Of a stretch of 64,000 bases of DNA, positions 39,801-50,053 are shown in pieces (within the stretch, counting starts at the first letter, position 1; each line of letters begins with the position of its first letter). A program made the position numbers and the translations under genes. Source of the stretch: Acidobacteriota bacterium (GTDB lineage: Bacteria > Acidobacteriota > Terriglobia > Acidiferrales > UBA7541); assembly GCA_021832085.1 (NCBI GenBank), contig JAKBLM010000004.1, forward strand, positions 62,001 to 126,000, written 5' to 3'. Under the pieces are notes generated by a model, which was not told where the DNA came from, searched no databases, and saw only the letters and a program-made list of their open reading frames with translations.

Positions 39801-40310
39801 TACACCCTCCAAGCCGGTTTGCCTTTCGACCTTTCGGTCGGCGGCAGTTCCAATGCCGTTCTTCGTCCCAATGCCACCTGCCTGCCCGGAACGCAGCCCG
39901 GGAATTTGCAGCACTACGTTGTCGGCGGTTCGTGCCTCTCAGCCCCAGCCGCTACTCTGTACGGCTCAGGCAACAACATCCAGATCGTAGCCAACGCGCC
40001 CGGCACCGCCGCACGCAACCTGCTCTTCGGCCCCGGCCTCTCGAACATGGATCTGTCCGCGTCCAAGAGCTTTTCTATGACTGAAACTTCGCGAATTGAG
40101 TTCAGCGTCCAAGCTTACAACTTGACCAACACCCCTCACTTCGGCCAGCCGAACGGACAGCTGGGCAGTTATCAGGACACCTGCACCGGCGGCGGCAGCA
40201 CCGGGCCTTGCACGCCCGTCTTCGACCCTAACCCGTTCTTCGGGCAAATCACCAACACCATCCCGTATTCGAACCGCCAGGTCGAACTCGGAGTGAGGAT
40301 CATCTTCTAA
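36822..40310 (+). CDS. TonB-dependent receptor with carboxypeptidase-regulatory-like N-terminal domain (Oar-like)
   Basis: 1162 aa; signal peptide; TTARLQGTITDPSGAAIPNATITITNTGTG; AQYGGAGGGIIEVLTKSGTNNFHGDAYYYHRD; C-terminal RQVELGVRIIF beta signal. Confidence 0.92.
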   Translation: MRRKSLYRAVGLALMFALFSWATAFAQVTTARLQGTITDPSGAAIPNATITITNTGTGLVTKVTSNARGLYVAPALPAGHYRVVVVKPGFQRSTRTMTLSISQVAVADFQLSVGAVTQSVTVKGGAPLLHAADSTISHVIVGPQITQLPLNEQNFTQLATLTPGVTRGVPTGIATGSQNNAETFRYGQAGGASLAVNGLPPQANNFVLDGITNNEALVNTIVIFSPFDAIQEFRVVTNNASAQYGGAGGGIIEVLTKSGTNNFHGDAYYYHRDQSLDSIPFFNTSKTPFARNFFGGSLGGPILKNRLFFFMDYRGLRMNVPQESSVGTVPTDLMRQGNFSELLCPGNPTCAGTGLSAPVRIINPLTGTQFMGNGSQPNVIPADQINKVGQNYLNAFPQPNCNPSTDSRCGTIINNYVNSRSQIENWNDFDVRLDYDLSSKDRFFGRFTRDRADQTSTTFLTTLPSGFGSGTNFNHPYGLALGWTHIFSPNLLSQMHLGFVRTTYGYTPPDEGIPLCTQLGIVNCNTSPLLGGIALIGGGGSQIEYTGDYGPYLVPQTGIEWNDAMTWIHGNHDVTFGASIIRQQLNLFRPLAGKGFFNLFANGGSGSPTHYEVSDLLAGFVGTYDIGPPYGMVGTRNWENGFFVEDDWNVRPRLTLNLGLRYDVITWPLEVFNRQSNFNINTGQLYVAGFGGSSRALIPQDWLNFNPRLGFAYQLTPDGKTVVRGGFGMFSYLDRGGISNQLAQNPPFSGEQSFNYNSGYRITLSGQTGSPTNNNATQATQPLPLGYFPSSFNLTEPQNVSVFASLPSNRIPRVAEWNFQVERQLSQNMSLSVGYVGDHGFHEMTYYNYNAQPFGEPVYGTAPSAPNPFNPCQSNLTVNFPCLNSVTVQASVGTSDYNSMQIQFQRRMTAGWQFLGSFTWQKILNTSCGAFDCTAPQDYLLLQEDRGYSQLDQPYVMVLSSLYELPFGRGKRWGSHWSRLVDLALGGWEVNGIYTLQAGLPFDLSVGGSSNAVLRPNATCLPGTQPGNLQHYVVGGSCLSAPAATLYGSGNNIQIVANAPGTAARNLLFGPGLSNMDLSASKSFSMTETSRIEFSVQAYNLTNTPHFGQPNGQLGSYQDTCTGGGSTGPCTPVFDPNPFFGQITNTIPYSNRQVELGVRIIF

Positions 40311-40370
40311 CGCAACCAGGCATCAGGGGAGCCGGCGTCGGGCGCCGGCTCCCCCGTTGCCGTTTCCTCC

Positions 40371-42296
40371 ATGGGGCCCTTTGTGCGCACCTCTGTCGCT
40401 AGCAACAAACCTCTGTCAAAGATCAGTCGCTTGGCCTTGTTCGTTTGCGCTTTGCTATTCGCCTCTGCCGTCTTGGCCCATGCCGCTCGGGCGCCGCGTG
40501 GCGCCGCACAGCAGCCTGCTGCCCGGCCCGTGGTCACGAAAATCGATCCGCCCAACTGGTGGGCCGGACTCACACCGCGCGTGATGCTGCTCGTCTATGG
40601 CCACGGCTTTGAAGGCGCAAACGTTTCCTGCCAATACCCTGGCGTTCACCTGGATCGAACCCGGGTCACCGATGGTGGCAAGTATCTCTTCCTTTGGCTG
40701 CAAATCGCCAAGTCCACGCGGCCGGGTGAGATGCCCTGCGAGGTGCGCACCCCGGCCGGCACCACCCGCATCCGCTACCGGCTATCTGCTCCGACGAATC
40801 CCCAAGGCAAATTTCAAGGTCTCACCCCGAGCGATGTCCTTTACCTGATCATGGTCGACCGCTTTGCCGACGGAAACACCGCGAACGATCACATCGCCTC
40901 GATGCCCGGCACATTCAACCGCTCCCTGCCGCGCGCCTACCATGGCGGCGATCTGCGCGGCATTCGCGAGCATCTCGGTTACATGCACAAGCTCGGCGTC
41001 ACCGCGCTCTGGCTCACCCCAATCGTCGCCAACGATCCCCGCTCCGCGCAGGATTACCATGGCTATTCCGCCTACAACGAATATGAAGTAAACCCCCATT
41101 TCGGCACCCTGCGCTCTCTGCAACGCCTGGTCGCCGCCGCCCATCGCGTCGGCATCAAGGTGCTGCTCGATATGGTCGTCACCGACGTCGGCCCCAAGAA
41201 CCCATGGGTCGCCAATCCGCCTGAGCCCAATTGGTTTCACGGCACGCCCGAGCACCACACCGCCGCGACATCCAACTTCCTGGCCATCACCGATCCCCAC
41301 GCCTCGCCGCGTCTTTGGCGTAACGTCGTCGACGGCTGGTTCGCGAACATCCTCCCGGACATCAATCTCACCAATCCTGACGCCGCCCGCTATTTCATCC
41401 AGGTGAGCATCTGGTGGGCCGAGCAGACCGGCATCGATGGCTTCCGGCTCGACACGTTCCCTTACGTTGCCCGGAGCTTCTGGGCCAAGTACAACGGGAC
41501 GTTGCACCACCTCTTCCCGCACCTGTTCAACATCGGAGAAGTGTTCAACCCCAATCCCGTGGTGACTTCGTTTTTCGCGGGTGGCCGCAGCCATTTCGGC
41601 ATCGACACCGGCGTCAACACGGTTTTCGATTACCCCTTCTACTTCGCCCTGCGCGACGTGCTGCTCAAAAACGCCCCGGTCCAAAGGATGATCGACGTGC
41701 TGGCGTGCGACCGCCTCTATCCGCACCCGCAAGTGCTGGTGCCGTTCCTCGGCAATCACGACGTTCCACGCTTCGCCAGCGCGCCCGGCAGTTCGGTCTC
41801 CCGTCTCGAGCTTGCCCAATCCATCGTGCTCACCATGCGCGGCATTCCCCAGCTCTATTACGGCGATGAAATCGGCATGACCGGCGGGAACGACCCTTAC
41901 AATCGCCACGATTTCCCAGGCGGCTTCCCCGGCGACCCGCGCGACGCATTCACCGCCGTCGGCCGCACGCCCAAGCAGCAGGCCATCTTCTCCCACGTCC
42001 AGCAGTTGCTGCGCATTCGCCGTGAAAATCCCGCGTTGCGCCTCGGCTGGCTCTGGGAAATCGCGTGGAACCAACACTGCTTCGCCTACGCCCGCATCAC
42101 GAAAACCGAGCGGGTGCTGGCCGTCTTCAACGCCGGGCAGACCGCCGAATCAATACCGATCGCCTTCGGCGACACGCCACTCCAAGGCGCCAAGGAACTC
42201 GTGCCCCTTTTCCCCGGCCCGCCGCTCGCGGTCCGAAATGGCAAGGTGGCAATCACCCTGCCTGCGGCAGGCTTCGCTCTCTACAAGGTGGAATGA
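40371..42296 (+). CDS. Alpha-amylase family GH13 (neopullulanase/cyclomaltodextrinase-like), exported
   Basis: 641 aa; IMVDRFADGNTANDH, DMVVTDVGP, DGFRLDTFPYV, NIGEVF, FLGNHDVPRFAS (GH13 conserved regions). Confidence 0.92.
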   Translation: MGPFVRTSVASNKPLSKISRLALFVCALLFASAVLAHAARAPRGAAQQPAARPVVTKIDPPNWWAGLTPRVMLLVYGHGFEGANVSCQYPGVHLDRTRVTDGGKYLFLWLQIAKSTRPGEMPCEVRTPAGTTRIRYRLSAPTNPQGKFQGLTPSDVLYLIMVDRFADGNTANDHIASMPGTFNRSLPRAYHGGDLRGIREHLGYMHKLGVTALWLTPIVANDPRSAQDYHGYSAYNEYEVNPHFGTLRSLQRLVAAAHRVGIKVLLDMVVTDVGPKNPWVANPPEPNWFHGTPEHHTAATSNFLAITDPHASPRLWRNVVDGWFANILPDINLTNPDAARYFIQVSIWWAEQTGIDGFRLDTFPYVARSFWAKYNGTLHHLFPHLFNIGEVFNPNPVVTSFFAGGRSHFGIDTGVNTVFDYPFYFALRDVLLKNAPVQRMIDVLACDRLYPHPQVLVPFLGNHDVPRFASAPGSSVSRLELAQSIVLTMRGIPQLYYGDEIGMTGGNDPYNRHDFPGGFPGDPRDAFTAVGRTPKQQAIFSHVQQLLRIRRENPALRLGWLWEIAWNQHCFAYARITKTERVLAVFNAGQTAESIPIAFGDTPLQGAKELVPLFPGPPLAVRNGKVAITLPAAGFALYKVE

Positions 42297-42390
42297 AAAA
42301 TGTCGCCGGCAGCAACGGGCAGGCGCGGCCTGGCGGCAAATGCCCGCTGGCGGCGAAAAATAACAAGACGTCTAGGAAAGGCGGAAACTC

Positions 42391-44502
42391 ATGATTGATC
42401 GGAAATCTCTTCTCGTGCCGGTTTTCCTGCTGCTCCTGCTCCTTCTGCCGGCGGGCTTGCTGGCCCAAACCGCGCCGGGTGGTCCGGGCAACATGCCCAC
42501 CTGGACGTCGGCCAGCAAGAAAGGCGTCGGCACTTCGATGACCACGCAATCGAAGGTCTGGTTCACCCTCGAGGGCGGCCGGCTCACCGAAGTCTATTAC
42601 CCGCGAATCGACACTGCCGACGTCCGTACCCTCGAGTTTGCCGTGAGCAACGGGAAGCACGTCTGGCTCGAATCGCGCGACATGCACCATGCCATCGAGC
42701 GTATCGACAATCGTGCCTTGCTCTTCCGCCAGATCAATACCGACGCCCAGGGCCATTTCACGATCACCAAGACTTACGCCACCGATCCCGACCGTAGCAC
42801 CCTGCTGATCAACGTCACTTTCTCCGGGCCGGCCAGCGATTCCCTCTACGTCCTGTACCACCCCGCACTGGATAATTCCGGCTACGGCAATACGGGTCTC
42901 GCCGACCATGGCGTGCTCGTCGCAGAAAAACCCGGAATGGCTTCGGCTCTGGTCAGCAGCGTCGGTCTCGAGCACCTCTCAAACGGCTTCCAGGGCGTCA
43001 ACGACGGCTACACCGATCTGCTGCTGCATCACCGGCTCACCTGGTCCTATTCGCGCGCCAACAACGGTAACGTCATTCAGGTGGCCCGTATCGACTCTCC
43101 GGCCCACTTCACTCTTGCTCTTGGTTTTGGCGCCACGCCTCAGGCGGCCATTGCCACCGCCCGCGCCAGCCTCGCCCGAGGCTTCGCCGCCGTTCGCGCC
43201 CAATACGCTGCGGGCTGGCACCAATACCTCACCCGCTTGCACCGCGTCAGCCCGGCCTACCAGCGCGAGTTCGAGCTGGCGGCGATGGTCGTCCGTGCCC
43301 ACGAGGACAAGACCTACCGCGGCGCGATCATCGCCTCGATGACCATTCCCTGGGGATTCGCCGTCTCCTCGGCCAAGCCGACCGTCGGCGGCTATCACCT
43401 GGTCTGGGCCCGCGACCTCTACGAAGCTGCCTCTTCCCTGATGGTTGCTGGCGACCGCATCACCGCCCGCCGCGCCCTCGACTACCTCTACAACGTCCAG
43501 CAGCGGCCCAATGGCAGCTTCCCGCAGAATAGCTGGCTCGACGGACGCCCTTACGGCACCGCCGAACAGATGGATGAGGATTCCTATCCGATGATCCTCG
43601 CCTGGCAGCTCGGCGACACCGGCCGCGCCACCTGGGAGAAGCACGTCCGCCCCGAAGCCAACTTCGTCGTTTCGCACGGCCCGGCCACGCAGGAGGAGCG
43701 CTGGGAAGAGGTGCCCGGCTATTCGCCTTCGACCATCGCCGCGGAAATCGCTGGCCTGGTCTGCGCCAGCGCCATCGCCCGCAAGAACGGCGCCATCGCC
43801 GACGCAACGAAATACATGAAGACCGCCGACGACTGGGCTGCGCATCTCAAGCAGTGGCTCGTCACGACCACCGGCGACCTCGGCACCCCGCAGGAGAACG
43901 CACTCGGCTATTTCATGCGTATTGACAACAACACCAATCCCAACGACGGCTACATGCTCGATATCCGCAACGGCGGCGGCGTCTGGAACGAGAGCGATAT
44001 CGTCGACCAGGGTTTCCTCGAACTTGTGCGTCTGGGAATCCTTCCGGCGAACAACCCCACCATCGAGAATTCCCTGAAGGTGATCGACCGAACCATTCGC
44101 GTCGAGACCCCCTTCGGCCCGGGCTTCCACCGCTACAATCACGACGGCTACGGTGAGACCTTCTACGGCGGCCCGTGGCGCGGCAAGGGCATCGGCCGCC
44201 TCTGGCCGCTGCTCACCGGCGAACGCGGCGAATACGAGATCGAACTCGGCCGCAGCGCCAAGCCCTACATCGAAGCCATGCTGCACTTCGCCAACGCCGG
44301 CGGCATGATTCCCGAACAGGTCTGGGACCGCGCCAACCCCACCCACTACCATTTCGTCTTCGGCCAGGGCACCGGCAGCGCCACTCCGCTCGTCTGGAGC
44401 ATGGCTCAGTTCATGCGCCTGGTGATCGACGCTCAGGCCGGCCGCATCGTCGAACAGCCCGCCATCGTTGCCAACCACTTCCTCAAACACGACCGAAAGT
44501 GA
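42391..44502 (+). CDS. Glucan 1,4-alpha-glucosidase (GH15 glucoamylase/glucodextranase-like), exported
   Basis: 703 aa; signal peptide; SMTIPWGFAVSS...GGYHLVWARDLYEAASSLMVAGD, NSWLDGRPYGTAEQMDEDSYPMILAWQLGD. Confidence 0.9.
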   Translation: MIDRKSLLVPVFLLLLLLLPAGLLAQTAPGGPGNMPTWTSASKKGVGTSMTTQSKVWFTLEGGRLTEVYYPRIDTADVRTLEFAVSNGKHVWLESRDMHHAIERIDNRALLFRQINTDAQGHFTITKTYATDPDRSTLLINVTFSGPASDSLYVLYHPALDNSGYGNTGLADHGVLVAEKPGMASALVSSVGLEHLSNGFQGVNDGYTDLLLHHRLTWSYSRANNGNVIQVARIDSPAHFTLALGFGATPQAAIATARASLARGFAAVRAQYAAGWHQYLTRLHRVSPAYQREFELAAMVVRAHEDKTYRGAIIASMTIPWGFAVSSAKPTVGGYHLVWARDLYEAASSLMVAGDRITARRALDYLYNVQQRPNGSFPQNSWLDGRPYGTAEQMDEDSYPMILAWQLGDTGRATWEKHVRPEANFVVSHGPATQEERWEEVPGYSPSTIAAEIAGLVCASAIARKNGAIADATKYMKTADDWAAHLKQWLVTTTGDLGTPQENALGYFMRIDNNTNPNDGYMLDIRNGGGVWNESDIVDQGFLELVRLGILPANNPTIENSLKVIDRTIRVETPFGPGFHRYNHDGYGETFYGGPWRGKGIGRLWPLLTGERGEYEIELGRSAKPYIEAMLHFANAGGMIPEQVWDRANPTHYHFVFGQGTGSATPLVWSMAQFMRLVIDAQAGRIVEQPAIVANHFLKHDRK

Positions 44503-44743
44503 TTCGCGCACCGTGGCGCAGGCCGAAGGCTGGCCCTACCGCTACGCGAAGTATGAACTGAGGCACGGCGGTATATGTGCGGCCACGAGAACGTACCATC
44601 CCTTGGCTCATATGCCTGGTTGACAACAGCAAGCCGGTACTGACAATTGTGGTGCGCGGGTATTGAGCAAAAGAACCCTATCTCGGCCGGACAACGAAAA
44701 GCGGAATGGGCGGGCGGAAGCGCCTGCCCATCCTTGTTCCAGC

Positions 44744-46828
44744 TCATTTGGCGAATGCCGCATTGATGAACTGTACGATTCGCTGGCGCGCGTCGAAGCC
44801 GTGCCACGGTTCCGGGCTGGGCATGCCGAAAATTCCCTCGGCGAGCGGAACGTGGTTCTCCCGCGGATATTCAATCAGATCGACCAGTACGCCCATTTGT
44901 CGGAGCGCCCGATACATTTCCTCACTCTGGCCGAGCGGATCGGTGGTGTCTGCTTCCCCCTGAAGCAACAGCATCGGCGTCTTGGCATGAGCCGCCCAGG
45001 CGAGAGGGCTCTGGCGCCAGGCGGCGGCCGCGTGCTCCCAGGGCAGCCCGTAGAACCAGCGGTCGTACCAGGAGCCGGATTCGGTGCCGTATTCGCTTTC
45101 CTGATCGATCACCGGCGCGCCAGCGATGATGGCCTTGAACCGCGCGGTCTTCCCTTCGACGAACCCGGCCATCTCGCCGCCATAACTGTAGCCCATGAGC
45201 GCCATGCGCGTGGAATCGATCGGGTCGTGTGCGACGACTGCGTCGACACCGGTCATGATGTCGCGATAGTCGCCGCCGCCGAGGTCGTTGTGATTGGCGG
45301 CGACGAATTTCGCGCCGTAGCCCGTGCTGCCGCGTGGGTTCGGCTCAAAGACCGCCCATCCATGGCCGAGCAGAAACTCGTTGAACTGCGAATAGTCATC
45401 CACCCATGCGCCGGTGGGGCCGCCGTGCACATCGACAATGAGCGGAACCTTGTGGCCGGCGTTGGCCTGTGGCGGCAAATACAAAAGGCCTTCCAGGCGG
45501 AATCCTTCATTAGTCCAGTGCACGATTTTCGCTTTTACCGGCGTCCATGCTGCAGGAATAACGGAAGGCGCATGCAGGGCTATGGGTTGATCACCGAGCC
45601 GGGCATCGTAATACAGCGTTGTCGGCGTGGTGCTGCCGGTGCCGAGCCATACCCAACCGGTCTGTTTTGCATTGGTTTCAAGCTGACGGACAACAGTCAT
45701 GGGGAAATGGAGAACGCGGTGCGTGCGGCCTAGCGCTTCGAGCATGGTGACGCTCGTACCGATCTGCACGGTTTGCAAGACACCGGTTCGGGTTGCGATG
45801 GGCAGGCCATAGCCGAGCGAACCGGAAAAACCGCCAGTGAGATCGGCGACTTTGGCGCCGGAGAAATGCAGCGCGTAGAGGTCGTCGTAACCTGGCGGGG
45901 TGTCCGCAACGGACTGGGCCAGGAAGTAGAAGGCTCTGCCATCCTCTGACCATGTGCCGCCTTCGACGGTGGCGGGAATCTCCTTGAGCTTTTCAGGATG
46001 AGCTGGATGCGACACATCGAGCAGCCACGCGCTATTGGCTGGGTGAAGCTCAGCCAGATGATTCATCCCCGAGGCGATCGCCACCAGGCGATTCCCCTGT
46101 TTACTCCACGCAACCCGCCTGACGTTCGGCGGAACGCCTGTCGGCGTAAGTTTCCCGTCGGCGGGGTTCAGCAGGTAGAGTCGAGTGCCGTGTGGATTGT
46201 GATCGACCCAGACGGCATCGGCTTTTTCTTCAAGTTCTTCCCTTTCCCCCGGGGTTTCAGGATCGCGGGCGGTGATGGCGATGAATTTCCCGTTCGGCGA
46301 AACGGAATAGTAGGCCACATCAATTTCCAGAGGCGCGGCTTTTTCGGTGGTGGGATTTTTGACTGGCGGTATGACGTCCGGAGCTTTGGATTCATCCACC
46401 CGAGGCAGCACTTTGAGATCGTACGGACGTCCTTCCCCGCCATCCATGGGCAGGCGGAAGAGCTGTGTGTGCTTGCCGCGATGCGCGAGGAAGAGCACGC
46501 TGCCGCCGTCGGGCATCCAGGAGGCGTCGTACTCGCCGCGCAGGTCTGCAGAGGAATCCTTCACGGGAGTAAAGGTAAGCTGGCGTGCAGTGTTCTGCTG
46601 GATATTGATCAGCCAGAGGTGCTCTTTCCCTCCCTTCGCAGTGGAATCGGCTACCTCGAGCAGGACGTCTTTCCCGTTTGGCGACAGCTGCGGGCCGGAG
46701 AGCGATCGCACAAGACGGAGATCTTCGTTAGAGGGGAAGCCTGGCTTCTGAGCGCGAGCCGAAACCGTGACGAGAAAACAAGCGCCCGCCAGTGCACACA
46801 GCGCGGGACAACAGGTAAGATTTCGCAT
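44744..46828 (-). CDS. S9-family peptidase (prolyl oligopeptidase / acylaminoacyl-peptidase-like), exported
   Basis: ATG at 46828 with signal peptide; LIVDVHGGPTGAWVDDYSQFNEFLLGHGWAVFEPNPRGSTGYG; GYSYGGEMAGF; LLLQGEADTTDPLGQSEEMYRAL. Confidence 0.9.
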   Translation of the reverse strand: MRNLTCCPALCALAGACFLVTVSARAQKPGFPSNEDLRLVRSLSGPQLSPNGKDVLLEVADSTAKGGKEHLWLINIQQNTARQLTFTPVKDSSADLRGEYDASWMPDGGSVLFLAHRGKHTQLFRLPMDGGEGRPYDLKVLPRVDESKAPDVIPPVKNPTTEKAAPLEIDVAYYSVSPNGKFIAITARDPETPGEREELEEKADAVWVDHNPHGTRLYLLNPADGKLTPTGVPPNVRRVAWSKQGNRLVAIASGMNHLAELHPANSAWLLDVSHPAHPEKLKEIPATVEGGTWSEDGRAFYFLAQSVADTPPGYDDLYALHFSGAKVADLTGGFSGSLGYGLPIATRTGVLQTVQIGTSVTMLEALGRTHRVLHFPMTVVRQLETNAKQTGWVWLGTGSTTPTTLYYDARLGDQPIALHAPSVIPAAWTPVKAKIVHWTNEGFRLEGLLYLPPQANAGHKVPLIVDVHGGPTGAWVDDYSQFNEFLLGHGWAVFEPNPRGSTGYGAKFVAANHNDLGGGDYRDIMTGVDAVVAHDPIDSTRMALMGYSYGGEMAGFVEGKTARFKAIIAGAPVIDQESEYGTESGSWYDRWFYGLPWEHAAAAWRQSPLAWAAHAKTPMLLLQGEADTTDPLGQSEEMYRALRQMGVLVDLIEYPRENHVPLAEGIFGMPSPEPWHGFDARQRIVQFINAAFAK

Positions 46829-47169
46829 TGCCGCATCATACGCCACCGCCGGCGGGAAACGTAACGGGTTTTCCATAAGCGAAAAGCAGGATCTCGGCTC
46901 TTCGCCGGCTGCCTGCGCGTAAGGCCCGCCTGACTGTTTCGCTTTGGGCGGCATGCCGATCAACCCGCGCAGCAACCCATGGCCCCTGAAGCGCTCGATC
47001 TGCCTTCACGAAATTCACGGGAGGGTTCTGCCTGTTGTGAAGGCTTTTGACCATGGATGTGACTGCCCGTCAGGCGGCGGTTGGGGATTGACACACTTGA
47101 GAGGCTGGGTAAATCATGCAAAAGATTGTTTGGCGTGAGTTGGATGCGAAACGTTGGAGGGAGGGCATT

Positions 47170-47697
47170 ATGGCAATTCGGTTTACCTTAAACGGAAAGC
47201 CCCATGTGGTGGACGTGAATCCCGACATGCCGCTTCTGTGGGTGATCCGCGATACGCTGAACATGACTGGCACGAAATTCGGTTGCGGCGAGGCACTATG
47301 CGGCGCCTGCACCGTCCATATCAACGGCGAAGCGAGACGTTCCTGCATCACTCCGGTTTCCAGCGTCGAGGGCAAGGCAATTACCACGATTGAGGGGCTT
47401 TCGCCCGATCACAACCATCCGGTGCAGCGGGCTTGGGTGGAGATCGATGTTCCCCAGTGTGGGTACTGCCAGTCGGGACAGATTATGTCCGCTGCCGCCC
47501 TGCTGGCCAGGAACCCACACCCGACCGATGTCGAAATTGAGGATGCGATGGCCGGCAACATCTGCCGCTGCGGCACCTACCAGCAGATAAAAGCGGCAAT
47601 TCTCCGCGCCGCCTCGATGCAGCGTGAGACAGCCCCATCAACGAGTGGCGAGTTCGATCACCTGCAGCCAGGAGTTCTCGCAGGAGGTGCGGAATGA
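47170..47697 (+). CDS. iorA: (2Fe-2S)-binding subunit of molybdenum hydroxylase (isoquinoline 1-oxidoreductase alpha-like)
   Basis: [58 protein letters not shown]. Confidence 0.9.
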   Translation: MAIRFTLNGKPHVVDVNPDMPLLWVIRDTLNMTGTKFGCGEALCGACTVHINGEARRSCITPVSSVEGKAITTIEGLSPDHNHPVQRAWVEIDVPQCGYCQSGQIMSAAALLARNPHPTDVEIEDAMAGNICRCGTYQQIKAAILRAASMQRETAPSTSGEFDHLQPGVLAGGAE

Positions 47698-49844
47698 GCG
47701 TCATCAGCACCAAAATCGATCGCCGTAGGTTCCTCAAGACCAGCCTGGCCGGAGCTACCGGCCTGATCGTCGGCTTCTACCTTCCGGGCCGCCACGAAGT
47801 TCTCGACGCCAAAGCCGATCCGGCGATCGCCGAACTCAACGCTTTTATACACATCAGCCCGGGAAACCGGATCACCATTCTGGTGAGCAAGTCGGAAATG
47901 GGCCAGGGGGTTTCCACTTCACTCCCGATGCTCGTTGCCGAAGAGCTTGAATGCGATTGGAGAACAATCCACTTCGAATTTGCTCCGGCCGCTCCGGCCT
48001 ACTTCGATCCGGCGTTTCACAGGCAACTCACCGGCGGCAGCACCAGCATTCATGACTGTTGGGAACCTTTGCGCGAGGCGGGCGCCACGGCTCGCGAGAT
48101 GCTCATCGCCGCAGCGGCCCAAAAATGGGGAGTCAATGCACGGGACTGCCATGCGGAACACGGCGAGGTAGTCCATCCTGGCACAAGGCAGAGGGCCTCC
48201 TACGGCAGTCTGGCAGAAGCCGCGGCGAAGATTCCTCCTCCAGCCAGCGTCAAGCTGAAGAACTACACTGAGTTCACGATTATCGGCAAGCCGTTCAAGC
48301 GACTCGATGTGCAGGAAAAAGTGGATGGTCGTGCCCGATTCGGGATCGACGTCCGCCGGTCCGGCATGTACCACGCCGTGGTCTTGCGCTGCCCCGTATT
48401 TGGAGGCAAAGTCGCCAGCTTCGACGCCACCAAAGCGAAGGCCGTTCGCGGGGTGAAAGAAGTCTTCGAGATTTCAAGCGGCATCGCTGTTGTTGCCGAC
48501 AACACCTGGAATGCCATGGAGGGCCGCCGCGCTCTCGAAGTGAAATGGGACGAAGGCTCGAGTGCGGATGTCACGAGCGACTCCATCTTCGAGCAATTCT
48601 CCAAGGCGCTCGAAAAGCCCGGGGTACCGGCTAAAAAAGTGGGAGATGCAGCTTCGGCTCTGTCGACCGCGGCGACCAAGGTGGAAGCAGAGTACCGCGC
48701 TCCTTACGAAGCTCACGCCGCCATGGAGCCGATGAACTGCACTGCGGACATTCGCGAGGACGGCGCCGAGCTCTGGGTTCCCACGCAAGCCCAGACCTCG
48801 TCGCAGCAGGTTGCCGCCAAGATCGCCGGCGTCAAGCCCGAGCAGGTCACAGTGCATACTACTTTCCTCGGCGGTGGCTTCGGCCGACGAAGTGAAACCG
48901 ATTTCGTGGCCGAGGCCTGTGAAATTTCAAAAGCGATGAAGGCTCCCGTGCAAGTCACCTGGTCACGGGATGACGATACCCGGCACGACTTCTATCGCCC
49001 CGCGTCCCTGGCTCGTTTCTCCGCTGGCCTCGATGCCGAGGGCAATCCCACCTCTTTCGCCGCCCATGTTGCCTGTGATTCCGTTCTCAGATGGGTCTTC
49101 GGCTCGGTGAGGAACGGAATGGACGGAACCAGCGTCGATGCGCTTGCCAACAGTCCTTACGATTTCCCGAATATCCTCGTTGACTACCAACTTATTCCCG
49201 GCCCGATTCCGCTGGGCTTCTGGCGTTCGGTGGGATGCTCGCAAAACGGCTTTTTTCGCGAGTGCTTCATTGACGAACTTGCCGTGAAGGCCGGCAAGGA
49301 CCCGTACGAATTCCGCCGCGGCTTGCTAGCGCATTCGCCGCACAATCTCGGTGTCCTGGATCTCGTTGCCGAAAAAGCCGGGTGGAGCAAACCCTTGCCG
49401 CATGGCCGCTATCGCGGCATCGCTGTCGTCGAGGCGTTTCATACCTACGTCGCGGAAGTTGTGGAAATATCACTAGACAAACGCAAGAACGTAAGAGTTC
49501 ACCGCGTCGTCGTCGCCGTCGATCTTGGTCAGCCCGTAAATCCCGCAATCATCGAGCAACAAGTCTGCAGCGGCGTCGTTTACGGCCTGTCGCAGACACT
49601 CAAGGGCGAAATTACCATCGATAAGGGCCGCGTCGTGCAGGGAAACTTTGACACATTCAAAGTCCTGCGCATGAACGAAATGCCCCAAATCGAGGTGCAT
49701 ATCGCCGACAGCCATAGAACTCCGCCGACCGGAATGGGAGAGCCGGGCGTACCGCCGATCGCCCCGGCGGTATTCAACGCCATCTACGCGGCCACGGGCA
49801 AACGCCTCCGTAAGATTCCCTACCGCCCTGAGGATCTCGCATAG
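47694..49844 (+). CDS. iorB: Molybdopterin-binding subunit of molybdenum hydroxylase (isoquinoline 1-oxidoreductase beta-like), Tat-exported
   Basis: 716 aa; Tat [79 protein letters not shown]. Confidence 0.92.
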   Translation: MSVISTKIDRRRFLKTSLAGATGLIVGFYLPGRHEVLDAKADPAIAELNAFIHISPGNRITILVSKSEMGQGVSTSLPMLVAEELECDWRTIHFEFAPAAPAYFDPAFHRQLTGGSTSIHDCWEPLREAGATAREMLIAAAAQKWGVNARDCHAEHGEVVHPGTRQRASYGSLAEAAAKIPPPASVKLKNYTEFTIIGKPFKRLDVQEKVDGRARFGIDVRRSGMYHAVVLRCPVFGGKVASFDATKAKAVRGVKEVFEISSGIAVVADNTWNAMEGRRALEVKWDEGSSADVTSDSIFEQFSKALEKPGVPAKKVGDAASALSTAATKVEAEYRAPYEAHAAMEPMNCTADIREDGAELWVPTQAQTSSQQVAAKIAGVKPEQVTVHTTFLGGGFGRRSETDFVAEACEISKAMKAPVQVTWSRDDDTRHDFYRPASLARFSAGLDAEGNPTSFAAHVACDSVLRWVFGSVRNGMDGTSVDALANSPYDFPNILVDYQLIPGPIPLGFWRSVGCSQNGFFRECFIDELAVKAGKDPYEFRRGLLAHSPHNLGVLDLVAEKAGWSKPLPHGRYRGIAVVEAFHTYVAEVVEISLDKRKNVRVHRVVVAVDLGQPVNPAIIEQQVCSGVVYGLSQTLKGEITIDKGRVVQGNFDTFKVLRMNEMPQIEVHIADSHRTPPTGMGEPGVPPIAPAVFNAIYAATGKRLRKIPYRPEDLA

Positions 49845-49871
49845 TCCGGCTCACTTGGCGTGTCAAATCTC

Positions 49872-49913
49872 AATCCCCGCCATTTCGTTCACGGAATGGC
49901 GGGGATTTCCTTT
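49872..49913 (+). terminator. Intrinsic terminator after iorAB (nearly symmetric)
   Basis: AATCCCCGCCATT-TCGTTCACGG-AATGGCGGGGATT-TCCTTTC: perfect 13-bp stem 28 nt after the iorB stop. Confidence 0.8.
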
Positions 49914-49983
49914 CGGGTTGAAATTCGGTCTCAGTTGAAAGCGGAGTGGCCGTGTAAATGACAGAGTGAGTGAGATTTGGTTT

Positions 49984-50053
49984 GGCCCCTGGTAGGCTTC
50001 GAACCCACAGCGTTCCGGTTTACAGCCAGGAAGGTCATCTAACCAAAGCTTGC
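49984..50053 (-). pseudogene. tRNA-like 3' half (anticodon GTA-like loop, intact T-arm and 3' acceptor strand, no matching 5' half)
   Basis: Reverse complement TTTGGTTAGATGACCTTCCTGGCTGTAAACCGGAACGCTGTGGGTTCGAAGCCTACCAGGGGCCA. T-arm GTGGG-TTCGAAG-CCTAC, acceptor CAGGGGC; no GCCCCTG 5' partner nearby. Confidence 0.45.

Noticed and set aside
44706-44736. Hairpin GGGCGGGCGGAAGCGCCTGCCC near the S9 peptidase 3' end
   Set aside because: Probably an ordinary GC-rich terminator of the - strand peptidase gene; T-tract is poor, so not listed as a confident feature.
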